The notes under the pieces are model-generated. The model had not been told where the DNA came from. It worked only from the letters and a program-made list of their open reading frames with translations, and ran no database searches. DNA of 64,000 bases, from positions 1,302,001 to 1,366,000 of the forward strand of contig NZ_FNKP01000002.1 of the NCBI RefSeq assembly GCF_900099835.1. The letters are read 5' to 3'. A program made the translations under genes and the position numbers. The stretch is from Paraburkholderia fungorum (GTDB taxonomy: Bacteria > Pseudomonadota > Gammaproteobacteria > Burkholderiales > Burkholderiaceae). Positions 1-8,061 of the stretch are shown in pieces; position 1 is the stretch's first letter, and each line of letters begins with the position of its first letter.

Positions 1-188
1 AAAACGAAATCGCGATTTCCTGCTTCGGTGCGGCGATTCGCGGAACCGATGGGCGTGCGGTCGGCTGCATCAGTATCAGCATGCCGACTTATCGGTTGAA
101 GGCGGACGCGCAAGCGTCCTATATCGAGCCGTTGCTGGCGGCGTGCAGGACGATTGCCGCGCGACTCGGGCCGACTAGCGGCCGGTAG
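1..188 (+). CDS. IclR-family transcriptional regulator, C-terminal end (partial)
   Basis: The frame is open from the left edge (first full codon at base 3) to a TAG at 186-188, giving the last 61 residues. The run NEIAISCFGAAIRG followed by GRAVGCISISMP resembles the C-terminal effector-binding domain of IclR regulators, where a conserved acidic residue and a Cys/Ala-rich strand precede an 'xxAISxSxP' strand. The DNA-binding half lies outside the window, so target genes cannot be inferred. It converges on the ene-reductase gene, with a strong hairpin between them. Confidence 0.65.
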   Translation, partial: NEIAISCFGAAIRGTDGRAVGCISISMPTYRLKADAQASYIEPLLAACRTIAARLGPTSGR

Positions 189-236
189 TTTTGCCGAAGC
201 CGCTTCATCCGCTTCGTCCATAACAGACAACGTAGA

Positions 237-279
237 CACGCCCGGCGCGACAGATAAAGATCGGCAAGCGCCGGGCGTG
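237..279. terminator. Hairpin between convergent genes
   Basis: A perfect 12-bp inverted repeat, CACGCCCGGCGC (237-248) and GCGCCGGGCGTG (268-279), encloses a 19-nt loop. It lies between the 3' ends of the IclR-type gene (plus) and the ene-reductase gene (minus). There is no long T run, so it may act as a bidirectional or Rho-assisted terminator. The repeat is seen directly; the function is inferred from its position. Confidence 0.6.
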
Positions 280-329
280 CGTCAATCCCGATCCGGCGTT
301 AAATACTTACACCGGATCCGCAACACACA

Positions 330-1430
330 TCACTCCGCCACCGCGTACCGCTCCAGCCAGTGCGCGTATGGCGCGGGCAACACCCACGACGGCTTCTCGG
401 CCTTCAGCGCCAGCGCCGCGTAATACGGCCAGTGCGGATCGGCCAGATGCGCGCGGCCGACCATCACCAGATCCAGTTGCTCCTGCGCGATCACGCGCTC
501 GCAGTTCTCCGGCGAGTCGATGCCCCACGCCGACGACACCGGCAAGCCCCCTTCACGCCGCACGCGCTCGGCAATCGGCGCGAGGAACGCAGGTCCCCAG
601 GGGATTTTCGCCTTCGGCGTCGAAAAGCCGACGCTCACGCTCAGCATGTCCAGACCGCCGGCGCGCATCGCCTTCGTCAGTTCGATCGATTCGTCGAGCG
701 TCTCTTCATCGCGTCCGTCGTATTCGATCACGCCGAAACGCGCGGTCAGCGGCAGGTTGTCCGGCCACACTTCGCGCACGGCAGCGAGCGTTTCCAGCAG
801 GAACCGGCTGCGGCCCGCGAGGTCACCGCCGTACTGATCGTCGCGCTGGTTCGCGTGCACCGAGAAAAAGCTCTGCGCGAGATAGCCATGCGCGAAGTGC
901 AGTTCGAGCCATTCGAAACCGGCGTCGCGGGCACGGCGGGCGGCGGCCACGAAGTCGGCCTTCACGCGCGCGATGTCGTCGAGCGTCATCGCTTTCGGCA
1001 CTTTGGGCAGGTTCGCGCCGAACGCGATCGCCGACGGCGACAACGTGTCCCAGCCGCGCGGATCGCCTTCGGGAATGTGGTCGTCGCCTTCCCACGGACG
1101 GTTCGCGCTCGCCTTGCGTCCCGCATGCGCGATCTGGATGCCGGGCACCGAGCCCGCCGCCTTGATCGACGCCGCGATCTGCGCCATGCCTTCGGCCTGC
1201 GCGTCGTTCCACAAACCCGTGCAGGCCGGCGTGATGCGTCCTTCCGGCGACACCGCCGTCGCCTCGACGATCACCAGCGCCGCGCCGCCGCGCGCGAGAC
1301 TTGCGTAGTGCGTCTGATGCCACGCGTTGGTGAAGCCGTCGACGGCGCTGTACTGGCACATCGGCGGAACGGCGATGCGGTTGCGCAGTGAAACGTCCTT
1401 GAGTTGAAACGGAGTGAAGAGTGCTGACAT
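330..1430 (-). CDS. NADH:flavin oxidoreductase, Old Yellow Enzyme family (XenA/YqjM-like)
   Basis: A 366-residue single-domain FMN TIM barrel that should reduce activated C=C bonds (enones, nitro-compounds, quinones) using NAD(P)H. It has the thermophilic-like/YqjM-subclass hallmarks: Cys25 and Tyr27 in VPPMCQYS, His178 and His181 plus Tyr183 in HFAHGYL, and a QIAHAGRK phosphate/flavin loop near 99-106. These positions are the ones expected for xenobiotic reductase A. It appears to be the distal gene of a minus-strand set with the MDR oxidoreductase (55-bp gap) and the VOC protein, all facing a LysR gene. The physiological substrate is not evident. Confidence 0.9.
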   Translation of the reverse strand: MSALFTPFQLKDVSLRNRIAVPPMCQYSAVDGFTNAWHQTHYASLARGGAALVIVEATAVSPEGRITPACTGLWNDAQAEGMAQIAASIKAAGSVPGIQIAHAGRKASANRPWEGDDHIPEGDPRGWDTLSPSAIAFGANLPKVPKAMTLDDIARVKADFVAAARRARDAGFEWLELHFAHGYLAQSFFSVHANQRDDQYGGDLAGRSRFLLETLAAVREVWPDNLPLTARFGVIEYDGRDEETLDESIELTKAMRAGGLDMLSVSVGFSTPKAKIPWGPAFLAPIAERVRREGGLPVSSAWGIDSPENCERVIAQEQLDLVMVGRAHLADPHWPYYAALALKAEKPSWVLPAPYAHWLERYAVAE

Positions 1431-1485
1431 GCTTATTCCTCGGTGTGTCCCGATGTTGCCGGGAGAAATCGGTTGTTCAGGCTGG

Positions 1486-2526
1486 CTAGACCGGCCCGGT
1501 GTGTCGGATCGGCTCGACGGCGACCAGCGGCTTGCCGGAGAAACGGCGCTGTCTCAGCGCATCCAGTTGTTCGGCCAGTCCCTCGAAATCGCCGACGATA
1601 CCCGGTTCCGCTTGCAGTTGCCCTGCCGCGATCTCGCCGAGCATCTGCTCGCCGGCCTGCGTGAGCGCGTTCCATGCGGCGCTGTCGCCATAAACGTGCA
1701 ACGCGCCCAGCGCGACCTCGTGCATCGACAATGCGCGGCCAAACGGCGCGCACGGCCATTGCGCGACACGCCCCTGGATGCAGACCAGGTGGCCGTTCGC
1801 CAGCAACGCGGGTGCAAGGCGCGCGGCGTGATCGGCGTCGACGCTGTCGATGATCGCGAAGAAGCGTTTCGGATCGTTGACAGGCCACGCCTGTCCGTCG
1901 CCCAGCGGACCTTCGATACATTCATCGACGCCGAGCGCCAGCAGGCGTTCCCAATGTCGCCGGTTGCACATGGCTGTGACGGCAAAGCCGCGCGCCACCG
2001 CCAGTTGCACCAGATACCGGCCCACCGCGCCGCCCGCACCGCTGATCAGCAACGTGCGGCCCCGGCCCGGCGGAAGTTTTTCGATTGCCTGAAACGCGGT
2101 CAGCGCCGGGCACGGGAAACTGGCCGCCACCGCGAAGTCCATGTTCGCCGGTACGCGCAGCAGCACTTCGGCGCGTATCGACGTGTATTCGGCGAAGCTG
2201 CCGTGTCGATGCAGGCTCTGGTGATAGGCGACGCGCTGCCCCAGCAGATCGTGCGGCACGCCGTCGCCGATTGCCACCACCGTTCCCGCGCCGTCGACAC
2301 CCGGTACATGACCGGGTTGCCAGTCGAGCTGCTCGTCGCCGAGCACTTTCCAGTCGACCGGATTCAGGCCGATCACCGCGTTGCGCACCAGCACTTCGCC
2401 GGGCGCGATGGCCGGACGCGTCACGCGCTCCAGCACCAGATCGAGCGGACTCGCGCCGCCGCGCCAGACCCACGCCCGCCACGAAGCGGGAAGTTCCCTC
2501 TGCATTGCTTCAGCCTTGTCAGACAT
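1486..2526 (-). CDS. Zinc-independent MDR alcohol dehydrogenase / quinone oxidoreductase
   Basis: A 346-residue medium-chain dehydrogenase/reductase. The N-terminal GroES-like part carries GLNPVDWKVLG and PGVDGAGTVV. A Rossmann domain begins with the nucleotide loop GAGGAVG at residues 163-169. The usual structural zinc cysteines are absent, which fits the quinone-reductase-like branch. It sits 29 bp after the VOC gene and 55 bp before the ene-reductase gene, so the three probably form an operon of redox or detoxification enzymes under the neighbouring LysR protein. Substrate unknown. Confidence 0.85.
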   Translation of the reverse strand: MSDKAEAMQRELPASWRAWVWRGGASPLDLVLERVTRPAIAPGEVLVRNAVIGLNPVDWKVLGDEQLDWQPGHVPGVDGAGTVVAIGDGVPHDLLGQRVAYHQSLHRHGSFAEYTSIRAEVLLRVPANMDFAVAASFPCPALTAFQAIEKLPPGRGRTLLISGAGGAVGRYLVQLAVARGFAVTAMCNRRHWERLLALGVDECIEGPLGDGQAWPVNDPKRFFAIIDSVDADHAARLAPALLANGHLVCIQGRVAQWPCAPFGRALSMHEVALGALHVYGDSAAWNALTQAGEQMLGEIAAGQLQAEPGIVGDFEGLAEQLDALRQRRFSGKPLVAVEPIRHTGPV

Positions 2527-2555
2527 ATGTGAGTGGACCGTTGGACAGGCGCGGA

Positions 2556-3071
2556 TCAGCTAGCCGTGCCCGACTGATAAGCCCCCGCCGAATACGTCAA
2601 CTCGTAGCTATGGCTATAGATTTCGAGGATGTTGCCGAACGGGTCTTCCATATAGACCATGCGGTACGGCTTCTCGTCAGGAAAATATTCGCGCACCGGC
2701 ATGCGCTGCTTGCCGCCCGCCGCGACGATCTTTGCGGCCAGCCCTTCGACGTCCGGGTCCTGCACGCAGAAATGGAACACGCCGGTCTTCCAGTATTCGA
2801 AGTTGTTGGCGGGTTTTTCTGCATTCGGAAATTCGAAGATTTCCACGCCGACGCGGTCGCCCGTCGACAGATGCGCGATACGGAACGAACCCCAGCCCGC
2901 GCCGAACACATCGGTGCACATCACGCCGATCGCGCTCGGGTCCTCGGCAATCGTGGTGGGCGGCATGATCAGATACCAGCCGAGCACTTCAGTGTAGAAC
3001 TTGACCGCGGCGTCGAGATCGGTCACCGACAGGCCAATATGGGAAAACGAACGAGGATAGGTTGTGGACAT
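2556..3071 (-). CDS. VOC (glyoxalase/bleomycin-resistance fold) family protein
   Basis: A 171-residue protein with the betaalphabetabetabeta repeat of the vicinal-oxygen-chelate superfamily. FSHIGLSVTDLDAAVKFYTE near the N-terminus and GVFHFCVQDPDVEGL in the middle supply a His from each half, and MEDPFGNILEIYS gives the C-terminal Glu ligand, so a metal site is likely intact. I chose the start at 3071 because AAGGAG lies 8 nt upstream; the longer in-frame start at 3092 lacks such a site. It is the first gene of the minus-strand set and diverges from the LysR gene across about 100 bp. The reaction could be an isomerase, lyase or dioxygenase and cannot be told from sequence. Confidence 0.8.
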   Translation of the reverse strand: MSTTYPRSFSHIGLSVTDLDAAVKFYTEVLGWYLIMPPTTIAEDPSAIGVMCTDVFGAGWGSFRIAHLSTGDRVGVEIFEFPNAEKPANNFEYWKTGVFHFCVQDPDVEGLAAKIVAAGGKQRMPVREYFPDEKPYRMVYMEDPFGNILEIYSHSYELTYSAGAYQSGTAS

Positions 3072-3169
3072 AAGCGGGCTCCTTCCGGGCAAATGGTGTG
3101 CTGGAAGGTTAGGCTTCCGTCGCTATAATTAAAACCACGTCCAGATTATCAATTCGATAAATTATCCTT

Positions 3170-4063
3170 ATGCTGAATCCGCAATGGCTGCGAACTTTCA
3201 CGACGCTGGCCGAACTCGGCAGCTTCACGCGCGCGGCTGAGCGGCTGCAATTGACGCAGGCCGCCGTGAGCCAGCATCTGCGGCATCTGGAGGACGAGTT
3301 GGGGTTGCTGGCGATCCGCCGTCCGCGTCAACTCGAATTGACGCCCGCCGGTCACGCGTTGCTCGCGTATTGCGAAGAAGCCGATCTCGCCGACAAGCGC
3401 TTGCGGCTGAGACTGAGCGGTGCGGACACCGAATCGGGTGAAATCAGTCTGATCAGCCCCGGTAGCATTGGACTTGCGCTGTTTCCGATCTTGCTGGGAT
3501 TGCAGCAGGTCCATCCCGGCTGGGTCGTGCGACACCGCTTCGCGCCCGATTCCGAAGTGTTAGCCGCCGTGTTGCAGAACCAGTACGAACTCGGTCTGGT
3601 CACGCTCAAGCCTGACGATCCCCGGCTGGCCGCCAGTCATTTCACCGAGGAACCGCTGGAACTGGTCGTCCCCGCCGCGCATGCCGAGATGCACGAATGG
3701 AGCGATCTCGAACGGCTTGGTTTTATCGACCACCCGGACGGCCAGGCGATGGCAAGCCGGCTGCTGAGCCGCCGTTTTCCCGGCAATCCCGGTGTGCAGA
3801 CATTGCGCCGCCAGGGTTTCAGCAATCAGATCGGTTTGATTCTCGAGCCGGTGGCGCGTGGCTTGGGATTCACGGTGATTCCGCGTTATGCGCGCACCGC
3901 GTTCGCCCGCCAGGAGGCGATTGCGGTCGTCGAATGCGGCGCGCCGGTCGTCGATACGCTGTGGCTGATCCATCGGTCGGAATGGCCGGTGTCCAGCTTT
4001 GCCGCGCGGGCTATCGAGCATCTTCGCGAGCAGGTCGCGAAACTTGGGACGGCGGGACGGTAG
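3170..4063 (+). CDS. LysR-family transcriptional regulator
   Basis: A 297-residue regulator with an N-terminal winged helix-turn-helix (WLRTFTTLAELGSFTRAAER, then QAAVSQHLRHLEDELG) and a periplasmic-binding-protein-like effector domain from about residue 90. It diverges from the VOC/MDR/ene-reductase set with a 98-bp shared promoter region, the usual arrangement for a LysR activator and its target operon. The A/T-rich stretch 3125-3160 (ATAATTAAAA, ATCAATTCGATAAATTATCC) contains the partial dyad TATCAATTCGATA, a candidate operator. Confidence 0.88.
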   Translation: MLNPQWLRTFTTLAELGSFTRAAERLQLTQAAVSQHLRHLEDELGLLAIRRPRQLELTPAGHALLAYCEEADLADKRLRLRLSGADTESGEISLISPGSIGLALFPILLGLQQVHPGWVVRHRFAPDSEVLAAVLQNQYELGLVTLKPDDPRLAASHFTEEPLELVVPAAHAEMHEWSDLERLGFIDHPDGQAMASRLLSRRFPGNPGVQTLRRQGFSNQIGLILEPVARGLGFTVIPRYARTAFARQEAIAVVECGAPVVDTLWLIHRSEWPVSSFAARAIEHLREQVAKLGTAGR

Positions 4064-4134
4064 CAGCAACGCAGGCTGCCATTGCTGCGACCGCTGCAAC
4101 TCGCCGCGATCCGGCGCCGTCGATTCCCCCGCCC

Positions 4135-4422
4135 TCAATCAGCCGCCGCTCCTGGCTGCGTCGTGGCCTGGTCAGCCGTTCTGAGCGATTTAGCGCCATC
4201 GGTGCCGTGCTGGATCGCATACAGTTCGCGGTTGCGCTCGACCGTGGCCGCCGACGGCGGATAGTCATTGCTGCGCGTCGGGACGATGCCGTCGACCTGT
4301 GCCTCGTGCAACTGCGCCATCACTTCGGCCCGCGTCAGTCCTGAATGGCTGGTCTGGGCAAACGCATTCGCGCCGAACGGCAGGCTGAGGGCGGCAATGG
4401 CAATAGCGGTAAGCAGTTTCAT
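4135..4422 (-). CDS. Secreted DUF4148 domain protein
   Basis: A 95-residue protein with a clear Sec signal peptide (MKLLTAIAIAALSLPFGANAFAQ, cleavage after AFA). Its core, LTRAEVMAQLHEAQVDGIVP, followed by a YPPS block, is the DUF4148 signature. Many small paralogues of this periplasmic family occur in Burkholderia relatives and their function is unknown. The gene is monocistronic, convergent with the LysR gene and divergent from the RND operon. Confidence 0.85.
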   Translation of the reverse strand: MKLLTAIAIAALSLPFGANAFAQTSHSGLTRAEVMAQLHEAQVDGIVPTRSNDYPPSAATVERNRELYAIQHGTDGAKSLRTADQATTQPGAAAD

Positions 4423-4532
4423 GGTGTTTCTCCGTTAGCGACCAGCCAATTGACCAGTCATGACAAGGACGTGTTGTGGCCTGAACCACGTTTGCATTCT
4501 TGTCATTCGAACTGTCGGAGCGCTGACCCGCT

Positions 4533-4554
4533 GATTACGGTTTCGTTATCTGCG
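4533..4554 (+). promoter_or_regulatory. Candidate response-regulator box 1 of the RND operon
   Basis: The 22-bp element begins GATTACGG and contains CGTTATC, so it reads GATTAC-N6-GTTATC. A second copy lies inverted at 4625-4646, matching at about 18 of 22 positions. A related dyad, GATTAC-N5/6-GTAATG, lies at 13111-13128 upstream of the response-regulator gene. OmpR/CusR-type regulators commonly bind such dyads. The assignment to this regulator is inferred. Confidence 0.5.
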
Positions 4555-4624
4555 CCTCGCCGTCGCCGCCCGAACCTTGTCCCGCGTTGCGCAGATCGTC
4601 CGCTGTCATTAACGCCGTCGGGCC

Positions 4625-4646
4625 GTTAGATAACAAAACGGTAATC
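4625..4646 (-). promoter_or_regulatory. Candidate response-regulator box 2 of the RND operon
   Basis: Read on the minus strand this is GATTAC-CGTTTT-GTTATC-TAAC, the inverted counterpart of the element at 4533-4554, with 70 bp between the two copies. Two inverted sites flanking a promoter could allow looping or divergent control of the DUF4148 gene and the pump operon. Confidence 0.5.
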
Positions 4647-4793
4647 TGGCCGTCCGCCGCCGGTAAGCGCCCCGCCCGCACACTCCCGATTCACACAGTT
4701 CGCGTCACGCATCCGTGCATTCCGTGCGGCCCTGCCCGTTCACCGGACACGGCCAGGACGCGCGCTTCCCTGGTCTCTTTTCAGGAACCCCTC

Positions 4794-7700
4794 ATGTGGA
4801 TCGTCAGGCTCGCGCTGCGCCGGCCCTATACCTTCGTGGTCCTCGCGGTGCTGATTTTTATCGTCGGCCCGCTTGCGATACTGCGCACGCCGACCGATAT
4901 CTTTCCGAATATCGATATTCCCGTCGTCAGCATCGTCTGGACGTACAACGGTTTTTCCGCGCAGGACATGGCGAACCGGATCACGTCGAACTACGAGCGC
5001 GCGCTGACCTCCGACGTGGACGACATCGAGCACATCGAGTCGCAATCGCTGAACGGCGTCTCGGTGGTGAAGATCTTTTTCCACCCGGGCGCCGACATCA
5101 ATCGCGCGATTGCGGAAGCGGCGTCCAACTCCGCATCGATCCTGCGCGTGCTGCCGCCGGGCACGTTGCCGCCGAACATCATCACGTACAACGCGTCGAC
5201 GGTGCCGATCCTGCAACTCGGGCTGTCCAGCAACACGCTGTCCGAGCAGCAGCTTTACGACCTCGGTAACAGCGCGATCCGCACGCAACTGGCGACCGTG
5301 CAAGGCGCGTCGGTGCCGTTGCCGTTCGGCGGCAAGGTGCGGCAGATCATGGTCGATATCGATCCGCGCGCGTTGCAGGCCAAGGGACTCGCGCCGCTCG
5401 ACGTGGTCAACGCGGTGAATGCGCAGAATCTGATCCTGCCGGGCGGCACCGCGAAGATCGGCACGAAGGAATACAACGTGCAGATGAACGGCAGCACCGA
5501 CACCGTCGCCACGCTCAACGATCTGCCGGTCAAGACCGTGAACGGCGGCGTGGTCTACGTGCGCGACGTCGCCCATGTGCGCGACGGCTACGCGCCGCAA
5601 ACCAACATCGTGCGGGCCGACGGCAAACGCGCCGCGCTGCTGACCATCGAGAAATCCGGCAGCACGTCGACGCTGACGATCATCCAGCAGGTCAAGGCGA
5701 TGCTGCCGCATATCGCGGCCGGCCTGCCCAGTTCGCTGCACATCACCGCGTTGTCGGATCAGTCGGTGTTCGTGAAGTCGGCGGTGCTCGGCGTGGCGCG
5801 CGAAGCGTTGATCGCCGCCGCGCTGACCGCGCTGATGATCCTGCTGTTTCTCGGCAGCTGGCGCGCGACGCTGATCATCGCGGTGTCGATTCCGCTCGCG
5901 GTGCTGACCTCGCTGATCGCGCTGTCCGCGCTTGGACAGACCATTAACATCATGACGCTCGGCGGGCTGGCGCTCGCGGTCGGCATTCTCGTCGACGACG
6001 CGACCGTCGCGATCGAGAACATCACCCATCATCTGGAAAACGGCGAGCCGCTGCATGACGCGATACTGAACGGCTCCGGTGAAATCGCGGTGCCGACGTT
6101 CGTGTCGACGCTGTCCATCTGCATCGTGTTCGTGCCGATGTTCCTGCTGTCCGGCGTGGCGCGCTATCTGTTCGTGCCGCTCGCCGAAGCGGTGGTGTTC
6201 GCGATGATCGCGTCGTACTTCTTCTCGCGCACGCTGGTGCCGACGCTGGCGATGTATCTGATGCGCGCGCGCAGCCGGACGCCGGTTGGCGGCAACGGGC
6301 CGGTGGCGCGGCTGATCCGTTTTCAGGGCGGCTTCGAACAGCGTTTCGAGCGCTTGCGCGAGCGGTATCGCGGCGTGCTCGGCGCGGCGATGGCGAGTCC
6401 GCGCCGCTTCATCGTGATTTTCTTTGTGCTGTGCGTCGGCTCGCTCGCGTTGCTGCCGTTCGCGGGCCGCGACTTTTTCCCCGCTGTCGATACCGGTGAA
6501 ATCCGTCTGCATCTGCGCGCGCCGACCGGCACGCGAATCGAGGACACCGCGCGCCTCACCGATCAGGTCGAAGCACGCGTGCGCAGCGTGATTCCGAAAC
6601 CGGAACTCGCGGCGATGCTCGACAACATCGGCGTGCCGGTGAGCGGCATCAACCTGACTTACGATTCGTCCGATCCGATCGGCCCCGAAGATGCCGACGT
6701 GATGATCTCGCTCGCGGCCGGGCATCAGCCGACCGCTGGCTATGTCGCGACGCTACGCAATACGCTGGCGAAAGAGTTTCCCGGCGTCACGTTCGCGTTC
6801 CTGCCCGCCGATATCGTCAGCCAGATTCTGAATTTCGGCTTGCCCGCGCCGATCGACATCCAGATCGTCGGCAACAAGCTCGATGCGAACCGCGCGGTCG
6901 CCAACCGCCTGCTCGCGCAATTGCGCGGCGTGCGCGGGCTGGTGGACGCCCGTATCCAGCAACCCGGCGATGCACCCGCGATCAACGTGAACGTGGACCG
7001 CACGCGGGCAATCCAGGCGGGCCTGCTGCAACGCGACGTGTCGCAGAATCTGCTGATCGCGCTGTCCGGCAGTTCGCAGACGTCGCCGAATTTCTGGCTT
7101 GATCCGCGTAACGGCGTGAGCTATCCGCTGATGGCGATGATGCCGCAGTACGACGTCAACTCGTTGCAGGCGCTGGCGAATATTCCGGTGGCGGCGAGCG
7201 GCAGCGCGAGCGCCGCCGCGACGCCTGGCGTGCCCGCTCCGCAAAACCTGCTCGGCGCGCTGAGTACGCTGACGCGCGGCACGCAGCAAGCCGTCGTGTC
7301 CCACTACAACGTGCAGCCGGTGCTCGACATTTTTGCGTCGACGCAAGGACGCGATCTCGGCAGCGTCGCCGCCGACGTGACCCGCCTCGTCGATCAGATC
7401 CGGCCGCAGCTGCCGCCTGGCGCGTCGATCGTGATGCGCGGCCAGGTGCAGGCGATGCACGACTCGTTCAGCGGTCTCGCCGCCGGTCTCGTGTTCGCCA
7501 TCGGTCTCGTGTACCTGCTGATGGTCGTGAACTTCCAGTCGTGGCTCGATCCGCTGATCATCGTCAGCGGCCTGCCGGGCTCGCTCGCGGGCATCGCGTG
7601 GATGCTGTTCAGCACGGGCACGCGCGTGAGCGTGCCGGCGTTGACCGGGACCATTCTGTGTATCGGCATCGCGACCGCCAACAGCATTCTGGTGATCAAC

Positions 7701-8042
7701 ACCGCGCGCGAATTCCACCACGGCGGCCAGCCGCCGCTGCAGGCCGCGCTCGATGGCGGTTTCAGCCGCTTCCGCCCGGTGCTGATGACCGCGCTCGCGA
7801 TGCTGATCGGCATGCTGCCGATGGCGCTCGGTCTCGGCGACGGCGGCGAACAGAACGCGCCGCTCGGCCGCGCGGTGATCGGCGGGTTGGCGCTGGGGAC
7901 GGTGTCGACGCTGCTGTTCGTGCCGGTCGTCTATGGGACGGTGCATGCGTGGCTCGACAAACGCCGCGCGGCACGTTCTGAACGGCGGGGCGGCCCGCAG
8001 GAAAACCCGCACGAAGCCAGCATTGCCGAACGCACCCATTGA
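4794..8042 (+). CDS. RND efflux pump, inner-membrane permease (HAE-type)
   Basis: A 1082-residue proton-driven RND permease. It has the canonical start MWIVRLALRRPYTF leading into TM1, two large periplasmic loops and two six-TM halves. The TM4 signature GILVDDATVAIEN carries the paired aspartates at 401-402 used for proton relay in hydrophobe/amphiphile exporters; the heavy-metal (CzcA/CusA) version of this motif is absent. I chose the start at 4794 (CAGGAA upstream) because the frame before it is unconserved. The adaptor starts 20 bp downstream and the outer-membrane factor follows, so the three form one operon. Probable substrates are organic toxicants or antibiotics, despite the neighbouring metal-type two-component system. 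Confidence 0.93.
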   Translation: MWIVRLALRRPYTFVVLAVLIFIVGPLAILRTPTDIFPNIDIPVVSIVWTYNGFSAQDMANRITSNYERALTSDVDDIEHIESQSLNGVSVVKIFFHPGADINRAIAEAASNSASILRVLPPGTLPPNIITYNASTVPILQLGLSSNTLSEQQLYDLGNSAIRTQLATVQGASVPLPFGGKVRQIMVDIDPRALQAKGLAPLDVVNAVNAQNLILPGGTAKIGTKEYNVQMNGSTDTVATLNDLPVKTVNGGVVYVRDVAHVRDGYAPQTNIVRADGKRAALLTIEKSGSTSTLTIIQQVKAMLPHIAAGLPSSLHITALSDQSVFVKSAVLGVAREALIAAALTALMILLFLGSWRATLIIAVSIPLAVLTSLIALSALGQTINIMTLGGLALAVGILVDDATVAIENITHHLENGEPLHDAILNGSGEIAVPTFVSTLSICIVFVPMFLLSGVARYLFVPLAEAVVFAMIASYFFSRTLVPTLAMYLMRARSRTPVGGNGPVARLIRFQGGFEQRFERLRERYRGVLGAAMASPRRFIVIFFVLCVGSLALLPFAGRDFFPAVDTGEIRLHLRAPTGTRIEDTARLTDQVEARVRSVIPKPELAAMLDNIGVPVSGINLTYDSSDPIGPEDADVMISLAAGHQPTAGYVATLRNTLAKEFPGVTFAFLPADIVSQILNFGLPAPIDIQIVGNKLDANRAVANRLLAQLRGVRGLVDARIQQPGDAPAINVNVDRTRAIQAGLLQRDVSQNLLIALSGSSQTSPNFWLDPRNGVSYPLMAMMPQYDVNSLQALANIPVAASGSASAAATPGVPAPQNLLGALSTLTRGTQQAVVSHYNVQPVLDIFASTQGRDLGSVAADVTRLVDQIRPQLPPGASIVMRGQVQAMHDSFSGLAAGLVFAIGLVYLLMVVNFQSWLDPLIIVSGLPGSLAGIAWMLFSTGTRVSVPALTGTILCIGIATANSILVINTAREFHHGGQPPLQAALDGGFSRFRPVLMTALAMLIGMLPMALGLGDGGEQNAPLGRAVIGGLALGTVSTLLFVPVVYGTVHAWLDKRRAARSERRGGPQENPHEASIAERTH

Positions 8043-8061
8043 TTCAGACGAGACCTCGCCC

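Larger units (their letters stand above)
4423..4793. other. Intergenic promoter region of the RND operon
   Basis: A 371-bp region between the divergent DUF4148 gene and the RND pump. I see no gene here: the pump's frame is open upstream to 4587 but lacks conserved sequence before 4794. The region holds two oppositely oriented copies of a 22-bp dyad-like element (4533-4554 and 4625-4646, listed separately) and shows a lower-GC patch around them, so the efflux promoter is probably here. Confidence 0.6.

Noticed and set aside
1414..2532. Plus-strand open frame of 372 codons over the MDR gene
   Set aside because: It lies wholly opposite a well-supported enzyme gene, its product is Arg/Gln/His-rich without a domain, and such antisense frames are common in GC-rich DNA.
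4740..6725. Minus-strand open frame of 661 codons opposite the RND pump gene
   Set aside because: The product is a low-complexity Arg/His/Asp-rich sequence mirroring RND codons; the pump on the other strand is certain.
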